Of a DNA stretch of 64,000 nucleotides, positions 1-9,242 are shown one piece after another. The stretch is from CAYQQU01 sp964419545 (GTDB taxonomy: Bacteria > Bacteroidota > Bacteroidia > Chitinophagales > Saprospiraceae): assembly GCA_964419545.1 (NCBI GenBank), contig CAYQQU010000007.1, forward strand, positions 85,395 to 149,394, in the 5' to 3' direction. The notes beneath the pieces were generated by a model. That model was not told where the DNA came from and ran no database searches. It was given only the letters and a program-made list of their open reading frames with translations. The position numbers were made by a program, and so were the translations under genes. The stretch's first letter is position 1. The number at the start of each line of letters is the position of its first letter.

Positions 1-1
1 C

Positions 2-1069
2 AATATTCTGGGGATTCGCTCTAAAACGCAGATCACCGAGAAGGTCGTCAGCAGCGCCAAACGGCTGATCAGCATCGGCGCCTTCTGTATCGGCACCAAT
101 CAAATCGATCTTCCGGCCTGTACGCGCCATGGCGTCTCTGTTTTTAACGCTCCTTACAGCAATACCCGCTCGGTGGTGGAGCTGGCCATCGCCGAGATCA
201 TCCTCCTGGTGCGCAACCTGCCCGATAAGATGCTGGCCATGCACCGGGGGCAATGGCAAAAGTCGGCGGCCCACGCCAATGAAGTGCGCGGGAAAAAGCT
301 CGGCATCGTCGGCTACGGCAATATCGGCGCCCAGCTCTCGGTGGTGGCGGAGGCGGTCGGGCTCGACGTATACTTCTACGACGTGGTCGATAAGCTGGCC
401 CTGGGCAACGCCACGAAGTGCGATACGCTGGAAGAACTGCTGGAAACGGTGGATATCGTGACCCTGCACATCGACGGGCGCCCCGAAAACAACGGTATCT
501 TCGGCGCAGCGGCCTTCGCCCGCATGAAAGACGGCGCTATCTTCCTCAACCTGTCGCGCGGTAAAGTCGTACAGATCGACGCCCTCAAAAAAGCCCTGGA
601 AAGCGGCAAGCTCAAAGGCTGCGCCGTCGACGTCTTTCCGAAAGAGCCCAAGAGCAATGACGAACCCTTCACCTCGGAACTGGTCGGGGCGTCCAATGCC
701 ATCCTCACCCCGCACATCGGCGGCAGCACCGCCGAAGCGCAGGAAAATATCGGCAATTTCGTACCCAACAAAATTATTCAGTACATCAATACCGGCAGCA
801 CTACCGGCAGCGTCAATTTCCCCAACCTGCAACTGCCGCCTTTTCCCGATGCCCACCGGTTGTTACATATTCACCATAACGTGCCCAACGTGATCGCCCA
901 GATCGACAGCATCCTGGCGGAAAACGACACCAATATCCTGGGGCAATACCTGAAGACCAACGAACAGATCGGTTACGTGATCACCGACATCGATAAGGCC
1001 TACGACCAGCAGGTGCTGGATAAATTGAAGGAGATCGAGCCGACGATTTGGTTCCGGGTCTTGTATTGA
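2..1069 (+). CDS. serA: D-3-phosphoglycerate dehydrogenase, 5' end missing
   Basis: This enzyme catalyses the NAD-dependent first step of serine synthesis, oxidising 3-phosphoglycerate to 3-phosphohydroxypyruvate in the cytosol. The frame is open from base 2, so the start codon and the first part of the substrate domain lie before the window. Visible in order are the end of the substrate domain, a Rossmann nucleotide fold with the motif GIVGYGNIGAQ, the RGKVVQIDAL segment, the catalytic-His motif HIGGSTAEAQENIG, and a C-terminal ACT domain (VPNVIAQIDSILAENDTNI). An ACT domain suggests feedback control by serine, which is known for SerA and inferred here. The stop codon lies inside a small hairpin shared with the convergent nadB. 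Confidence is high for the family. Confidence 0.93.
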   Translation, partial: NILGIRSKTQITEKVVSSAKRLISIGAFCIGTNQIDLPACTRHGVSVFNAPYSNTRSVVELAIAEIILLVRNLPDKMLAMHRGQWQKSAAHANEVRGKKLGIVGYGNIGAQLSVVAEAVGLDVYFYDVVDKLALGNATKCDTLEELLETVDIVTLHIDGRPENNGIFGAAAFARMKDGAIFLNLSRGKVVQIDALKKALESGKLKGCAVDVFPKEPKSNDEPFTSELVGASNAILTPHIGGSTAEAQENIGNFVPNKIIQYINTGSTTGSVNFPNLQLPPFPDAHRLLHIHHNVPNVIAQIDSILAENDTNILGQYLKTNEQIGYVITDIDKAYDQQVLDKLKEIEPTIWFRVLY

Positions 1070-1096
1070 ACCCATTACTAAGCAGCAATGGGTTCA
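1067..1096. terminator. Hairpin between convergent serA and nadB
   Basis: The arms TGAACCCATT (1067-1076) and AATGGGTTCA (1087-1096) are perfectly complementary, with a 10-base loop. The left arm includes the serA stop codon. The position between two converging genes suggests a bidirectional terminator, although no long T-run follows. Nearly the same arm sequences occur in the hairpin at 48303-48348. Confidence 0.5.
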
Positions 1097-1128
1097 TTGA
1101 TCGTAATTCCGGGGTGAATGCGGTTCTG

Positions 1129-2727
1129 TCACACCAATGACGGTTGAACAAAAGGCAGTTTGTCGGGATAGTCGGTCGTAAAATGCAGGCCGCGGCTTTC
1201 GCGGCGCATGCTGGCCGAGCGGGTCACCAGGTAGCCGATGGTGATGAGGTTGCGCAGTTCGCACAGCTGCGGCGAGAGCACCGTGGTATGGTACAGCGCC
1301 TCTGTTTCCCGGTAGAGCAGCGCGAGGCGGTCTATCGCCCGTTGGAGGCGCTCGTCGGAGCGCACGATGCCGACGTAGCTGCTCATGATCTCTTTTAATT
1401 CTTTCAGGCTTTGGGTGAGGAGCACCTTCTCATTCGGCTCGATGGTGCCGCGGGCGTCCCAGTCGGGAATATCGCTGCGACGCGTGAGGCGATCGATCTT
1501 TCCCAGGATATCGTAGGCGATGCGGTAGCCGAACACGAGTCCTTCCAGCAGCGAATTGCTGGCCAGCCGGTTGGCGCCGTGCAGGCCGGTGGCGGTGCAC
1601 TCGCCGCAGGCGTAGAGGTAATCGATGGTGGTGGCGCCGCGCTCGTCGACCAGGATGCCGCCGCAGAAATAGTGGCAGGCCGGCACCACCGGGATCATGT
1701 CCTGCATGGGATCGACGCCGATGCTTCGGCATTTCTCGTAGATAGTGGGAAAATGGGCGGTAAATCGATCGCGGTCGAGCTGGGTGCAATCGAGAAACAT
1801 ACATTCCTCGCCGTGTAGTTTCATCTCATTGTCGATGGCGCGGGCCACGATATCGCGGGGCGCGAGCGATTCGCGGCGGTCGTATTTTTGCATAAACGGT
1901 TCTCCCTGCCGCGTTTTGAGGATGCCCCCGAACCCGCGCACAGCTTCCGAAACCAGAAATACCGGGTTTTCACCGGCGGGGTTGAAGAGGGCGGTGGGGT
2001 GAAATTGCACGAATTCCATGTTGCGCATCCAGCCCTTGGCCCGATACACCATGGCGATGCCGTCGCCGGTAGCGATCACCGGGTTGGTGGTGCTGCGGTA
2101 TACCTGCCCGGCCCCACCGGTGGCGAACACCGTGACGCGCGCCAGGAAGGTGTCGATGCTGCCGGTTTTTTTGTTGAGGGCGTAAACGCCGTAGCATTCG
2201 ATGCCGGGCATCAGCCGGGTGACGTTGTACCCGCGGTGGTGCTGGGTAATGATGTCGACGGCAAAGTAGTGTTCGAGGATCTTCAGGTTGCTCAGCCGGT
2301 CGGCTTTGGCGATCAGCGCACGCTGGATCTCCCAGCCGGTCAGGTCTTTGAAGTGGAGGATGCGGTTTTCGGAATGGCCGCCCTCGCGCCCCAGGTCATA
2401 GCGCTCGAAAGCGTTTTTATCGAAGCGCACGCCCCACTCGATGATCTCGCGCACGCGTTCGGGGCCTTCCTCGACGACGATCTGCACGATGTTCTCGTCG
2501 CACAAGCCGTCGCCGGCGTCCAGCGTATCGGCTTCGTGCTTGTCGAAAGAATCGACCTGGTGATCCCACACGGCGGCTACACCTCCCTGGGCGTAGCGCG
2601 TATTGCTTTCCGATTCGTTGGTTTTGGTGAGCACGGTTATTTCCAGGTCGGGCCGTTGTTCCGCGAGCTGGATGGCGGTACTCAGCCCGCCGATGCCGGC
2701 GCCGATGATCAGTACGTCGGTTTTCAT
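1129..2727 (-). CDS. nadB: L-aspartate oxidase
   Basis: This flavoenzyme oxidises L-aspartate to iminoaspartate for quinolinate and de novo NAD synthesis. The 532 residues match the usual family length. The N-terminus has the dinucleotide-binding motif GAGIGGLS (about residues 8-15), followed by TRYAQGGVAA, the substrate-loop region HSENRILH, and the motif EFVQFHPTAL typical of the NadB/fumarate reductase flavoprotein family. LHGANRLASNSLLEGL near residue 390 separates NadB from succinate dehydrogenase flavoproteins. nadA and nadC are not adjacent. The ATG at 2727 is followed directly by the flavin motif. A palindrome and promoter-like elements lie just upstream (see 2732-2774). Confidence 0.95.
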   Translation of the reverse strand: MKTDVLIIGAGIGGLSTAIQLAEQRPDLEITVLTKTNESESNTRYAQGGVAAVWDHQVDSFDKHEADTLDAGDGLCDENIVQIVVEEGPERVREIIEWGVRFDKNAFERYDLGREGGHSENRILHFKDLTGWEIQRALIAKADRLSNLKILEHYFAVDIITQHHRGYNVTRLMPGIECYGVYALNKKTGSIDTFLARVTVFATGGAGQVYRSTTNPVIATGDGIAMVYRAKGWMRNMEFVQFHPTALFNPAGENPVFLVSEAVRGFGGILKTRQGEPFMQKYDRRESLAPRDIVARAIDNEMKLHGEECMFLDCTQLDRDRFTAHFPTIYEKCRSIGVDPMQDMIPVVPACHYFCGGILVDERGATTIDYLYACGECTATGLHGANRLASNSLLEGLVFGYRIAYDILGKIDRLTRRSDIPDWDARGTIEPNEKVLLTQSLKELKEIMSSYVGIVRSDERLQRAIDRLALLYRETEALYHTTVLSPQLCELRNLITIGYLVTRSASMRRESRGLHFTTDYPDKLPFVQPSLV

Positions 2728-2731
2728 TGAG

Positions 2732-2774
2732 TTAGTTTTAAGATAAAACTAAGAAGGCGACCATTTGGTTGCAA
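2732..2774 (-). promoter_or_regulatory. Candidate nadB promoter with overlapping palindromic operator
   Basis: TTAGTTTTA (2732-2740) and TAAAACTAA (2744-2752) form a perfect 9-bp inverted repeat with a 3-base spacer, ending 4 bases before the nadB ATG. On the minus strand a TTG (bases 2774-2772) is followed after 20 bases by TAGTTTTA, a 7-of-8 match to the Bacteroidota -7 element TAnnTTTG, and this element lies inside the palindrome. The arrangement fits repressor control of NAD synthesis. The regulator is unknown and the assignment is an inference. Confidence 0.45.
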
Positions 2775-2821
2775 GGGTCTTTTTTGTCAATTTTACCGAA
2801 AAACGGCATTGCGCCCAATCG

Positions 2822-3946
2822 ATGAAAGTAGCCGTCAATACGCGATTTTTGCTGCCCGGAAAGCTGGAAGGCATCGGCTGGTTTACCCACGAGGTAGCGC
2901 GCCGTCTGGTGGCGGCGCATCCCGAGCACGAGTTCATCTTCCTTTTCGACCGGCCCTACGACCAAGCTTTTGTGTTTGGCGAAAATGTGCGTCCCGTCGT
3001 CGTTTTTCCGCCGGCGCGGCACCCGGTGCTCTGGTACGCATGGTTTGAACTGAGCTTGCCGAGGCGCTTCCGCCGGCTGCGACCCGACGTCTTTTTTTCA
3101 CCCGACGGTTACCTGTCGCTGCGCGCCGAGGCGCCCTCCGTAATGGTCACGCACGATCTGGCGCACCTGCATTTTCCCCGGCAAATTCCCCGCCTCGTCC
3201 GGCGCTACTACGATTTTTTTGTCCCGAAATTTCTGAACCGCGCCGACCGGGTGGTGGCGGTTTCCGAATTTACCAGGCGCGACATCGTGGCGCAATTCGG
3301 CCTTTCAGAACAAAAGATCGCAGTAGCCGGCAACGGTATCCGCGCCGGTTTCGCCCCCCTCAATTCGGTGGAGCAGACGCTGGTGCGCGAGCGATACAGC
3401 GACGGCCAATCGTATTTTTTCTACGTCGGCGCCATTCATCCCCGAAAAAATGTCGACGGCCTGATCGCCGCCTTCGACCGGTTCAAGGGCCGCACCGAAG
3501 CGCCGGTAAAATTGCTGATCGGCGGGCGTGACGCCTGGCAGACCACTGCGGTGAGGCAGGCGTACGACAATGCCCGGTACCGCGAAGATATCCGTTTTTT
3601 GGGCTTCGTGCCCGACGAAGAGCTGCCGCGTCTGATGGCTTCGGCCTTGGCGTTCGTCTACCCTTCCGTATTCGAAGGCTTTGGCGTGCCGGTACTCGAA
3701 GCGATGCACTGCGATACGGCGGTGATTACCTCCAACGTCTCTTCCCTGCCGGAAGTCGCCGGGCCGGCGGCCTACCTGATCGACCCCCGGATAACGGATC
3801 AGCTCGCCGTGGCGATGCAGGAGATGTACGGCCGGCCGGACCTGCGACAGGCTTATATCGAGCAAGGACGGCGGCAGCGCCGGCAGTTTTCCTGGGATCA
3901 AACCGCCGCGACGGTTTGGGAGGCTATCGTCGCCGCCGCCAGATGA
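2822..3946 (+). CDS. GT4-type glycosyltransferase
   Basis: This is a GT-B fold glycosyltransferase of about 374 residues, retaining type by family. It transfers a sugar from a nucleotide-sugar donor to an unidentified acceptor, probably for a surface polysaccharide or glycan. I start it at the ATG at 2822 (MKVAVNTRFLLPGKLEGIGW), because family members begin at this beta-strand. An upstream in-frame start would add an unrelated leader. The motifs IHPRKNVDGLIAAF (donor domain start) and YPSVFEGFGVPVLEAM (the E-x7-E motif that contacts the donor nucleotide-sugar) are present. It stands alone rather than in a polysaccharide cluster, so no pathway can be named. Its 3' end overlaps the convergent lgt by 23 bases. 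Confidence 0.85.
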   Translation: MKVAVNTRFLLPGKLEGIGWFTHEVARRLVAAHPEHEFIFLFDRPYDQAFVFGENVRPVVVFPPARHPVLWYAWFELSLPRRFRRLRPDVFFSPDGYLSLRAEAPSVMVTHDLAHLHFPRQIPRLVRRYYDFFVPKFLNRADRVVAVSEFTRRDIVAQFGLSEQKIAVAGNGIRAGFAPLNSVEQTLVRERYSDGQSYFFYVGAIHPRKNVDGLIAAFDRFKGRTEAPVKLLIGGRDAWQTTAVRQAYDNARYREDIRFLGFVPDEELPRLMASALAFVYPSVFEGFGVPVLEAMHCDTAVITSNVSSLPEVAGPAAYLIDPRITDQLAVAMQEMYGRPDLRQAYIEQGRRQRRQFSWDQTAATVWEAIVAAAR

Positions 3947-5075
3947 CGATCATCCCGGTGAGGCCGATCAGAAAGAGCATGGTGGCGATCACTTCTGCCT
4001 GCGTAGGGTTTATCCCCAGGAAATCGTAGCGTTGATTGACCCGGATCTTTTCGATAAAAAAGCGCTCGACGCCGTTGAGTGTCAGGTAGAGGAAAAACAG
4101 CATGCCCGGCAGCGTCTGCAAGGGTTTGCGCAGGCTCCAGAGCAGGCCGCCGATGGCGAGGGCCATCACGAATTCGTATACCGAGGTCGGGTATACCGCC
4201 GGTACGAGGTGAGAGCAGTACTCGGCGGCGCATCCGGCAATGGGCTCGCCTTTGTCGAGTACGTTATGCGGATAATCGTACGCCCACAGCCAGTCGGGCA
4301 AAAACCACCAATCCGGCTGTTCTGCCGCCGGGACGCCCCAGTCGCCGTCGCCCGACAAATGGCAGCCCATCCGGCCGATGCCGTAAGCGATCATAAGGGG
4401 AGCGGCCACCGAATCGAGGACGTAGATGAAAGGAATGCGGTGGCGGCGCAGGTAGAGCCCTACGCCGATGAAGCCGCCGATCAGGCCGCCGTAGATGGCC
4501 AGGCCGGCGCCGGAGAAGAGTACTTTCATCGGTTCTTCCATCAGCTGGTCGATGTGTTCGACCACGTCGAAAATTTTAGCGCCCACTACCCCCGAGAGGG
4601 CGGCGATCAGGGTGATGTCGCCGATGCGGTCGTGGGGGTAGATCTCCTTTTGTTTCACCACCGGTTTGGGCAGCTTGCGGCGCTGTCCTTCCCAGTATTT
4701 TAAGCCGGCGAACAAGGCGGCGCCCGCCAGGCCCCACAGCCAATCGCCTTTGCCGGAAAGGAGGACGCCCGCCGGATCAGCTTGCAGCTCACCGAAATGC
4801 CGGGCGATGTACAGGCCTTTGAACCCCAGGATAAAGCCAAAAACGGCGTTGCCGATCAGCTCGCCTGCTGAAGCCGGGAGCCCTTCCTTTTTCTTGACGA
4901 CGGAGGGCTGAAACTGGCCGGCTTTGGCCCGGCGTTTTAGTTCGAGGTAAAGAAGTAGCGCAGCCGTGGCGATCGCCAACACCAGAAAAAGGCCGTAGGT
5001 TTTAAAGATGGCCGTCCAATTATCGCGCTCGGTGCCGAACAGGTCATGCAGCAAATAAGATAGGTCCGGGTACAT
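3924..5075 (-). CDS. lgt: Prolipoprotein diacylglyceryl transferase
   Basis: This inner-membrane enzyme moves diacylglycerol from phosphatidylglycerol to the lipobox cysteine of prolipoproteins, the first step of lipoprotein maturation. The protein has 383 residues, longer than the roughly 270-290 of E. coli-type Lgt, as is usual in Bacteroidota. Several hydrophobic segments are visible. The signature region reads YGIGRMGCHLSGDGDWG, with His where proteobacterial enzymes have Asn-Phe-Ile-Asn. The PTSVYE segment and the C-terminal GVERFFIEKIRVN region also match. Its clients in this window include the lipoproteins at 7664, 25145, 28476 and 31740. Confidence 0.92.
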   Translation of the reverse strand: MYPDLSYLLHDLFGTERDNWTAIFKTYGLFLVLAIATAALLLYLELKRRAKAGQFQPSVVKKKEGLPASAGELIGNAVFGFILGFKGLYIARHFGELQADPAGVLLSGKGDWLWGLAGAALFAGLKYWEGQRRKLPKPVVKQKEIYPHDRIGDITLIAALSGVVGAKIFDVVEHIDQLMEEPMKVLFSGAGLAIYGGLIGGFIGVGLYLRRHRIPFIYVLDSVAAPLMIAYGIGRMGCHLSGDGDWGVPAAEQPDWWFLPDWLWAYDYPHNVLDKGEPIAGCAAEYCSHLVPAVYPTSVYEFVMALAIGGLLWSLRKPLQTLPGMLFFLYLTLNGVERFFIEKIRVNQRYDFLGINPTQAEVIATMLFLIGLTGMIVIWRRRR

Positions 5076-5129
5076 AAGGTGACTTTTGTTGACCTAAAAA
5101 TAGCGCAAAGCGACCAAACATAGCATCTT

Positions 5130-6482
5130 TTAACGGAGGGAAGCGGAGGAGGCTGCCGGCGCTACTTCCACCTGGCCTTCCGGGCCGATCGCGTCGAGCT
5201 TTACCGGGATCAGCCGGTTCACCAGCCTGGCTTCCCCCGGGAAGGTCACCCGGATGTAATTGTCGGTAAAACCGGAAAGCAGGCCCTCCGTTTTACTTTG
5301 TTCGACCAGCACTTCGCGGACCTGCCCCAGGTGCCGGGTATAAAAATAGCGGCGCTTTTTCTCGGAGAGGATGGTCAGCATTTCGTTGCGGCGGCGGCGC
5401 TCGTTGAGGGGAACGACGCCCGCCATGTCGTTGGCCGGCGTATTGGGCCGTTCGGAGTAGGTGAAGACGTGCAGGTAGGCAATGTCCAGCTCATTGAGAA
5501 AGCGGTACGTCTCCAGAAAATCCGCTTCCGTTTCGCCCGGGAAGCCGACGATGACGTCGACCCCGATGCAGGCGTGCGGCATCAGCGTCTTTATTTTCGC
5601 TACCCGCTGCGCATAGAGCTCCCGGCGGTAGCGGCGGCGCATCTCGCGCAGCTGTTTGTTGTTGCCCGACTGCAGGGGCATGTGGAAATGGGGTACGAAG
5701 CGGCGCGACCCGGCGACGAATTCGATGATCTCATCGGTGCACAGGTTGGGTTCGATACTCGAAATGCGGAAGCGGTCGATGCCCTCCACTTCGTCCAGCG
5801 CCCTGATCAGGTCGATGAAGAGCGCCTCCTTTTTGGGGCGCCGGCCTTCGATGACCGCTGTGCCGTTGCCAAAATCACCGATATTGACGCCCGTCAGGAC
5901 GATCTCGCGGGCGCCCATCTCCGCGATGCGGCGGGCGTTGGCCACCACCCTGTCCACCGTATCGCTGCGGCTGCGGCCGCGCGCCAGGGGGATGGTGCAG
6001 AAGGTGCATTTGTAATCGCAGCCGTCCTGGACTTTGAGGAAGGAGCGCGTACGATCGCCAAAAGAAAAGGCGTTGACGAAGGCGTTGGCTTCCTTCACCT
6101 CGCCTGCCCGGACCAGCCCTTTGCCGGGCGCCTGCGACAGTTCGCCGATGAAGTCGAGAATGCGGAATTTTTCTGCGGCGCCCAGCACCAGGTCGACGCC
6201 GGGGATCTCAGCGATCTCTTTCGGTTTCAACTGGGCGTAACATCCGACCACCACCACCTGGGCGGCGGGATTTTTACGCAGCGCCCGCCGGACGATCTGC
6301 CGGCATTTGCGATCGGCGAAGTCCGTCACTGAGCAGGTGTTGATGACGTACACGTCGGCCCCTTCGCGGAAGTCGCGCACATCGTAGCCGTGTTCCGCAA
6401 ACTGCCGGCTGATCGCCGACGTCTCGGAATAGTTGAGCTTGCAACCCAGAGTGTAAAAAGCAACGCTGCGTGGTGTAGCCAT
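5130..6482 (-). CDS. mtaB: tRNA t6A37 methylthiotransferase
   Basis: This radical-SAM enzyme adds a methylthio group to t6A at position 37 of ANN-decoding tRNAs. The N-terminal UPF0004 domain carries three cysteines (Cys14, Cys50, Cys81) for one iron-sulfur cluster. The radical-SAM motif CDYKCTFC gives Cys155, Cys159 and Cys162. A TRAM-like RNA-binding region ends the 450-residue protein. The sequence TLGCKLNYSETS is typical of MtaB rather than MiaB or RimO. It lies between lgt and an outer-membrane protein on the same strand, with short gaps (54 and 56 bases), but no functional link is evident. Confidence 0.92.
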   Translation of the reverse strand: MATPRSVAFYTLGCKLNYSETSAISRQFAEHGYDVRDFREGADVYVINTCSVTDFADRKCRQIVRRALRKNPAAQVVVVGCYAQLKPKEIAEIPGVDLVLGAAEKFRILDFIGELSQAPGKGLVRAGEVKEANAFVNAFSFGDRTRSFLKVQDGCDYKCTFCTIPLARGRSRSDTVDRVVANARRIAEMGAREIVLTGVNIGDFGNGTAVIEGRRPKKEALFIDLIRALDEVEGIDRFRISSIEPNLCTDEIIEFVAGSRRFVPHFHMPLQSGNNKQLREMRRRYRRELYAQRVAKIKTLMPHACIGVDVIVGFPGETEADFLETYRFLNELDIAYLHVFTYSERPNTPANDMAGVVPLNERRRRNEMLTILSEKKRRYFYTRHLGQVREVLVEQSKTEGLLSGFTDNYIRVTFPGEARLVNRLIPVKLDAIGPEGQVEVAPAASSASLR

Positions 6483-6538
6483 GGTGGTGATTTAAAGGGA
6501 CTTGCAAAAATAAGGCGTTCCGGCCGGAAAAGCCAGGC

Positions 6539-7354
6539 CTACCAGTGGTAAGCGGCGCCGAGCCCGACGCCAAGGCTAACAGGACCTCCATCGCTGTTTC
6601 TTTGGATGCCCAGCAACAGGTAGCGCAGACCGGTGGTCATGCGCAGGGAAAAACGAGGTCCGAGCGGGGCCTCCAGGCCGAAAGCCAGGTGGGTGCTGAA
6701 GTTCAGGCGGTGGACAGGATCGGCGATTAGCTGTGGCGTCAGGGTAAGTTGATAATCCGGAAAATCCTGCTCGGGCGTCAACATCGCCGTTTGTTCCACT
6801 GAAGTGGATTCGCTCAAGAGCAGGTTGGCGCAAAGCGCCGGTTGCAGGAACAGGCGAAGCGGCCCGTCGACGAAATACCAGGCCGCGCCGAAACTGAAGT
6901 CCAGGTATTCCTGCTGCCGGGCGATCCGCGTATTATTTCCGTCGTGGATAAAGAGGATAAAGTCCCCTTGAATGGTGAATCCGATGGCCGACGGTGCGTT
7001 GTTGACCAGGTCGTTCAGCGTGGTGATCATACCCTCCGGCAGCGGAGCGCCGGTGCTGTTCACCAAGACGCCGCCCCCCATCCCCTGCCAGTCGGCAGAC
7101 AGCCGGCTGTAGCCGATCCCTGCCAGCAGGCCGAAGCGGCGCGAAAGGCGGCGTTGGTAGGTTAAATCGAGGCTTCCCGTCGGTAAAGCGTTATAGGCGC
7201 CCCGGGCTTCCACTACCGGCGCCGGCAGTGACGACCAGTCGGCCTGCCAAAAACCGCCGGTAAGGCTGAGCTGGTTTTGGGCAAAATCCTGGGCGACCAG
7301 AAAGGTCGAAAACAATGGGAAAAGGGCGAGGAGGAGCGCTTTTTTCATGGCCAA
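6539..7354 (-). CDS. Outer-membrane beta-barrel protein, unknown function
   Basis: I recognise no named family. The 271 residues start with a signal peptide (MAMKKALLLALFPLFSTFLVA) whose likely cleavage leaves an N-terminal Gln (QDFAQNQ). The rest alternates polar and hydrophobic residues in barrel-like strands (LDLTYQRRLSRRFGLLAGIGYSRL, FSLRMTTGLRYLLLG) and ends in an aromatic residue (AAYHW), as outer-membrane barrels often do. This suggests a small outer-membrane porin-like protein or structural barrel. It lies 56 bases upstream of mtaB on the same strand. Confidence 0.65.
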   Translation of the reverse strand: MAMKKALLLALFPLFSTFLVAQDFAQNQLSLTGGFWQADWSSLPAPVVEARGAYNALPTGSLDLTYQRRLSRRFGLLAGIGYSRLSADWQGMGGGVLVNSTGAPLPEGMITTLNDLVNNAPSAIGFTIQGDFILFIHDGNNTRIARQQEYLDFSFGAAWYFVDGPLRLFLQPALCANLLLSESTSVEQTAMLTPEQDFPDYQLTLTPQLIADPVHRLNFSTHLAFGLEAPLGPRFSLRMTTGLRYLLLGIQRNSDGGPVSLGVGLGAAYHW

Positions 7355-7663
7355 ATGGATTTATAGTCGGGTAAACGGCAAACCGTAAACAGCGGATCGC
7401 TAAGGGTTGACGTTTGTTTGTTGTAGCTGGAAAATATCCCTAATTTCGCAAAAAGTAAATAAAAAGGCGCATCTGAACAATAAAGATAGTAATATTGTAG
7501 TTCATTGCAGCCACCCTATTGAGCGCACATACACGAATTAAACCATTCGCCCCCCGGCTAGTCTATAGTACGGGTTGCGCTGTCCTTCTGATCAGATCAT
7601 CCTGGAACTAGTCAACCGGGCCCCCGGTCCCGGGTCATTCATTGTATTGCCAAAACCAACGCT
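7355..7663. other. Intergenic region between divergent barrel and lipoprotein genes
   Basis: No gene is visible in these 309 bases. The first part contains the candidate promoter at 7417-7448 for the plus-strand lipoprotein operon, which implies a leader of about 200 bases. The remainder (7500-7640) is GC-rich with short self-complementary stretches but no convincing hairpin or riboswitch that I can identify. Confidence 0.4.
7417..7448 (+). promoter_or_regulatory. Candidate promoter of the lipoprotein/DUF5723 operon
   Basis: TTTG at 7417-7420 is followed after 20 bases by TAATTTCG (7441-7448), a 7-of-8 match to the Bacteroidota -7 consensus TAnnTTTG at the expected spacing. The distance to the gene start at 7664 is long, so a closer promoter is possible. 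Confidence 0.35.
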
Positions 7664-9205
7664 ATGTCAAAATACGTTTTGCTGTTCGGCCTGTTGGTCG
7701 GATTGATGTTCACGGCTTGCAGCGAGCTGGAAGATTTCGATGAGATCGAAGGCGTGCGCTACGACGCGCAATACGCCATCCCGCTGGTGGATTCGAAAGT
7801 CACTTTATCCGACCTGCTGGAAGAATTTGAAGAAAACTCCACCCTGGTCATCGATCCCGACGGGCAGCTGCGACTGGTGTACCGGGGCGATGTGCTGACC
7901 AAAGACCGGGAAGAGATCTTCGCGGAAGTGGATTCGGCGCTGGCCCAGGCCGGCCTGATTCCCATCCAGGAAAACCGGGTGGCCCTGCCGTTCTCCTCCC
8001 CGGCCGGCATTCAGATCGACTCCTTACACCTCAGCGGCGGAGAATTGATCTACAGCTTCGCCAACCCGCATACCGATCCCATCACGATGACCTTCACGTT
8101 CCCGCAGTTGCGCCAGGACGGCGAGGCCATCGTCTTTGAACACTCGCTGCCCGCCTACAGCGGCTCCGGCGATCCGCCTTTCTTTACCAATGCTTTCGGC
8201 CCCTACTCGCTGGCCGAACACGACATCAGCCCGGAAAACGACTCCATCTTCATCGAATACGAGGCCTTCGCCGACGGCGAGCCGGTCGATCTCACCAATT
8301 TCTACATCCTGATCCAGGGCATGGAGTTTACCTACGCAGAGGGCTACCTGGGCAATCAAATCCACGAAGGCACCCGCGACACCATCGAGATCGACTTTTT
8401 CGAAGACTGGATTCGCGGCGACATCTACTTCGAAGATCCGGTAGTGACTTTTTTCTTCGAGAACTCCTTCGGCATCCCCACCCGCTCCATCGTCAATGTT
8501 TTTGACGTGATCACCGTGGAGCAGGAAGTGTTGCCGCTGGAAAGCGAATTCGTCGCCAACGGCATCGATTTCCCGTATCCCGGGCTCGACCAGGTGGGGG
8601 AGATCATGCGCGACACCTTCGTTTTCAATAAATTCAATTCCAATATTGACGAGATCCTGGGGGCCGGGCCCATCGCCGTCGATTACCTCGTCGACGGGCT
8701 GACCAATCCCGAGTCCAATACCGATATCCGCGGATTCCTCACCGACAGCAGTTACTACAAGGTGCAAGTGGAGGTAGACCTGCCGCTCTACGGCCGGGCT
8801 GCCGGCTTCATCGCTCGCGACACCATCGAGCTGGGCTTCGACAATTACGGGGAAGTCGATTTTGCCGAGTTCAAAACCGTCACCGACAACGGCTTGCCGC
8901 TCAACGTCGATATCCAGGGCTATTTTCTGGACGATAACGGCGCGGTACTGGACTCCCTGTTCGCAGAGGGCCGGCGCCTCGTGGAAGCAGCCCCGGTCGA
9001 CGGCGACGGCAATGCAACGGGAATAACGACCCAGGAAGCCTTCGCGGAGTTCCTGGCCGATCGTTTTGAACGCATCAAAGACGCCCAGTCCATCGTCGTC
9101 AATGCGGCCTTTTCCACCAATGACGGCGGGGAGACTTCCGTGCGGATCAATACCGCCCAGGAGGTGCGCATCCGCGTCGGCGCGAAACTGGGCCTCAGCA
9201 ATTGA
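7664..9205 (+). CDS. Large lipoprotein, unknown function
   Basis: The 513-residue protein begins with a lipoprotein signal (LLVGLMFTAC, acylated Cys at about 19), so it should be anchored in a membrane, probably facing the periplasm or cell surface. The mature part is acidic, rich in beta-strand-type sequence and long Asp/Glu stretches (ELEDFDEIEG). I recognise no catalytic motif. It is followed after 153 bases by a DUF5723 outer-membrane protein, a pairing that suggests both act together in the outer membrane. Start at 7664 is supported by the signal peptide. Function is unknown. Confidence 0.8.
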   Translation: MSKYVLLFGLLVGLMFTACSELEDFDEIEGVRYDAQYAIPLVDSKVTLSDLLEEFEENSTLVIDPDGQLRLVYRGDVLTKDREEIFAEVDSALAQAGLIPIQENRVALPFSSPAGIQIDSLHLSGGELIYSFANPHTDPITMTFTFPQLRQDGEAIVFEHSLPAYSGSGDPPFFTNAFGPYSLAEHDISPENDSIFIEYEAFADGEPVDLTNFYILIQGMEFTYAEGYLGNQIHEGTRDTIEIDFFEDWIRGDIYFEDPVVTFFFENSFGIPTRSIVNVFDVITVEQEVLPLESEFVANGIDFPYPGLDQVGEIMRDTFVFNKFNSNIDEILGAGPIAVDYLVDGLTNPESNTDIRGFLTDSSYYKVQVEVDLPLYGRAAGFIARDTIELGFDNYGEVDFAEFKTVTDNGLPLNVDIQGYFLDDNGAVLDSLFAEGRRLVEAAPVDGDGNATGITTQEAFAEFLADRFERIKDAQSIVVNAAFSTNDGGETSVRINTAQEVRIRVGAKLGLSN

Positions 9206-9242
9206 GCAACTGCCGGCAACAACATTTACCAAAAAACAGGCG

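Noticed and set aside
1888..2730. 280-codon frame opposite nadB
   Set aside because: It is the complement of a well-supported gene. GC-rich third positions keep antisense frames open, and the product has no motif.
5298..6332. 344-codon frame opposite mtaB
   Set aside because: Antisense of a clear radical-SAM gene; low-complexity Asp/Val/Gly-rich product without homology signs.
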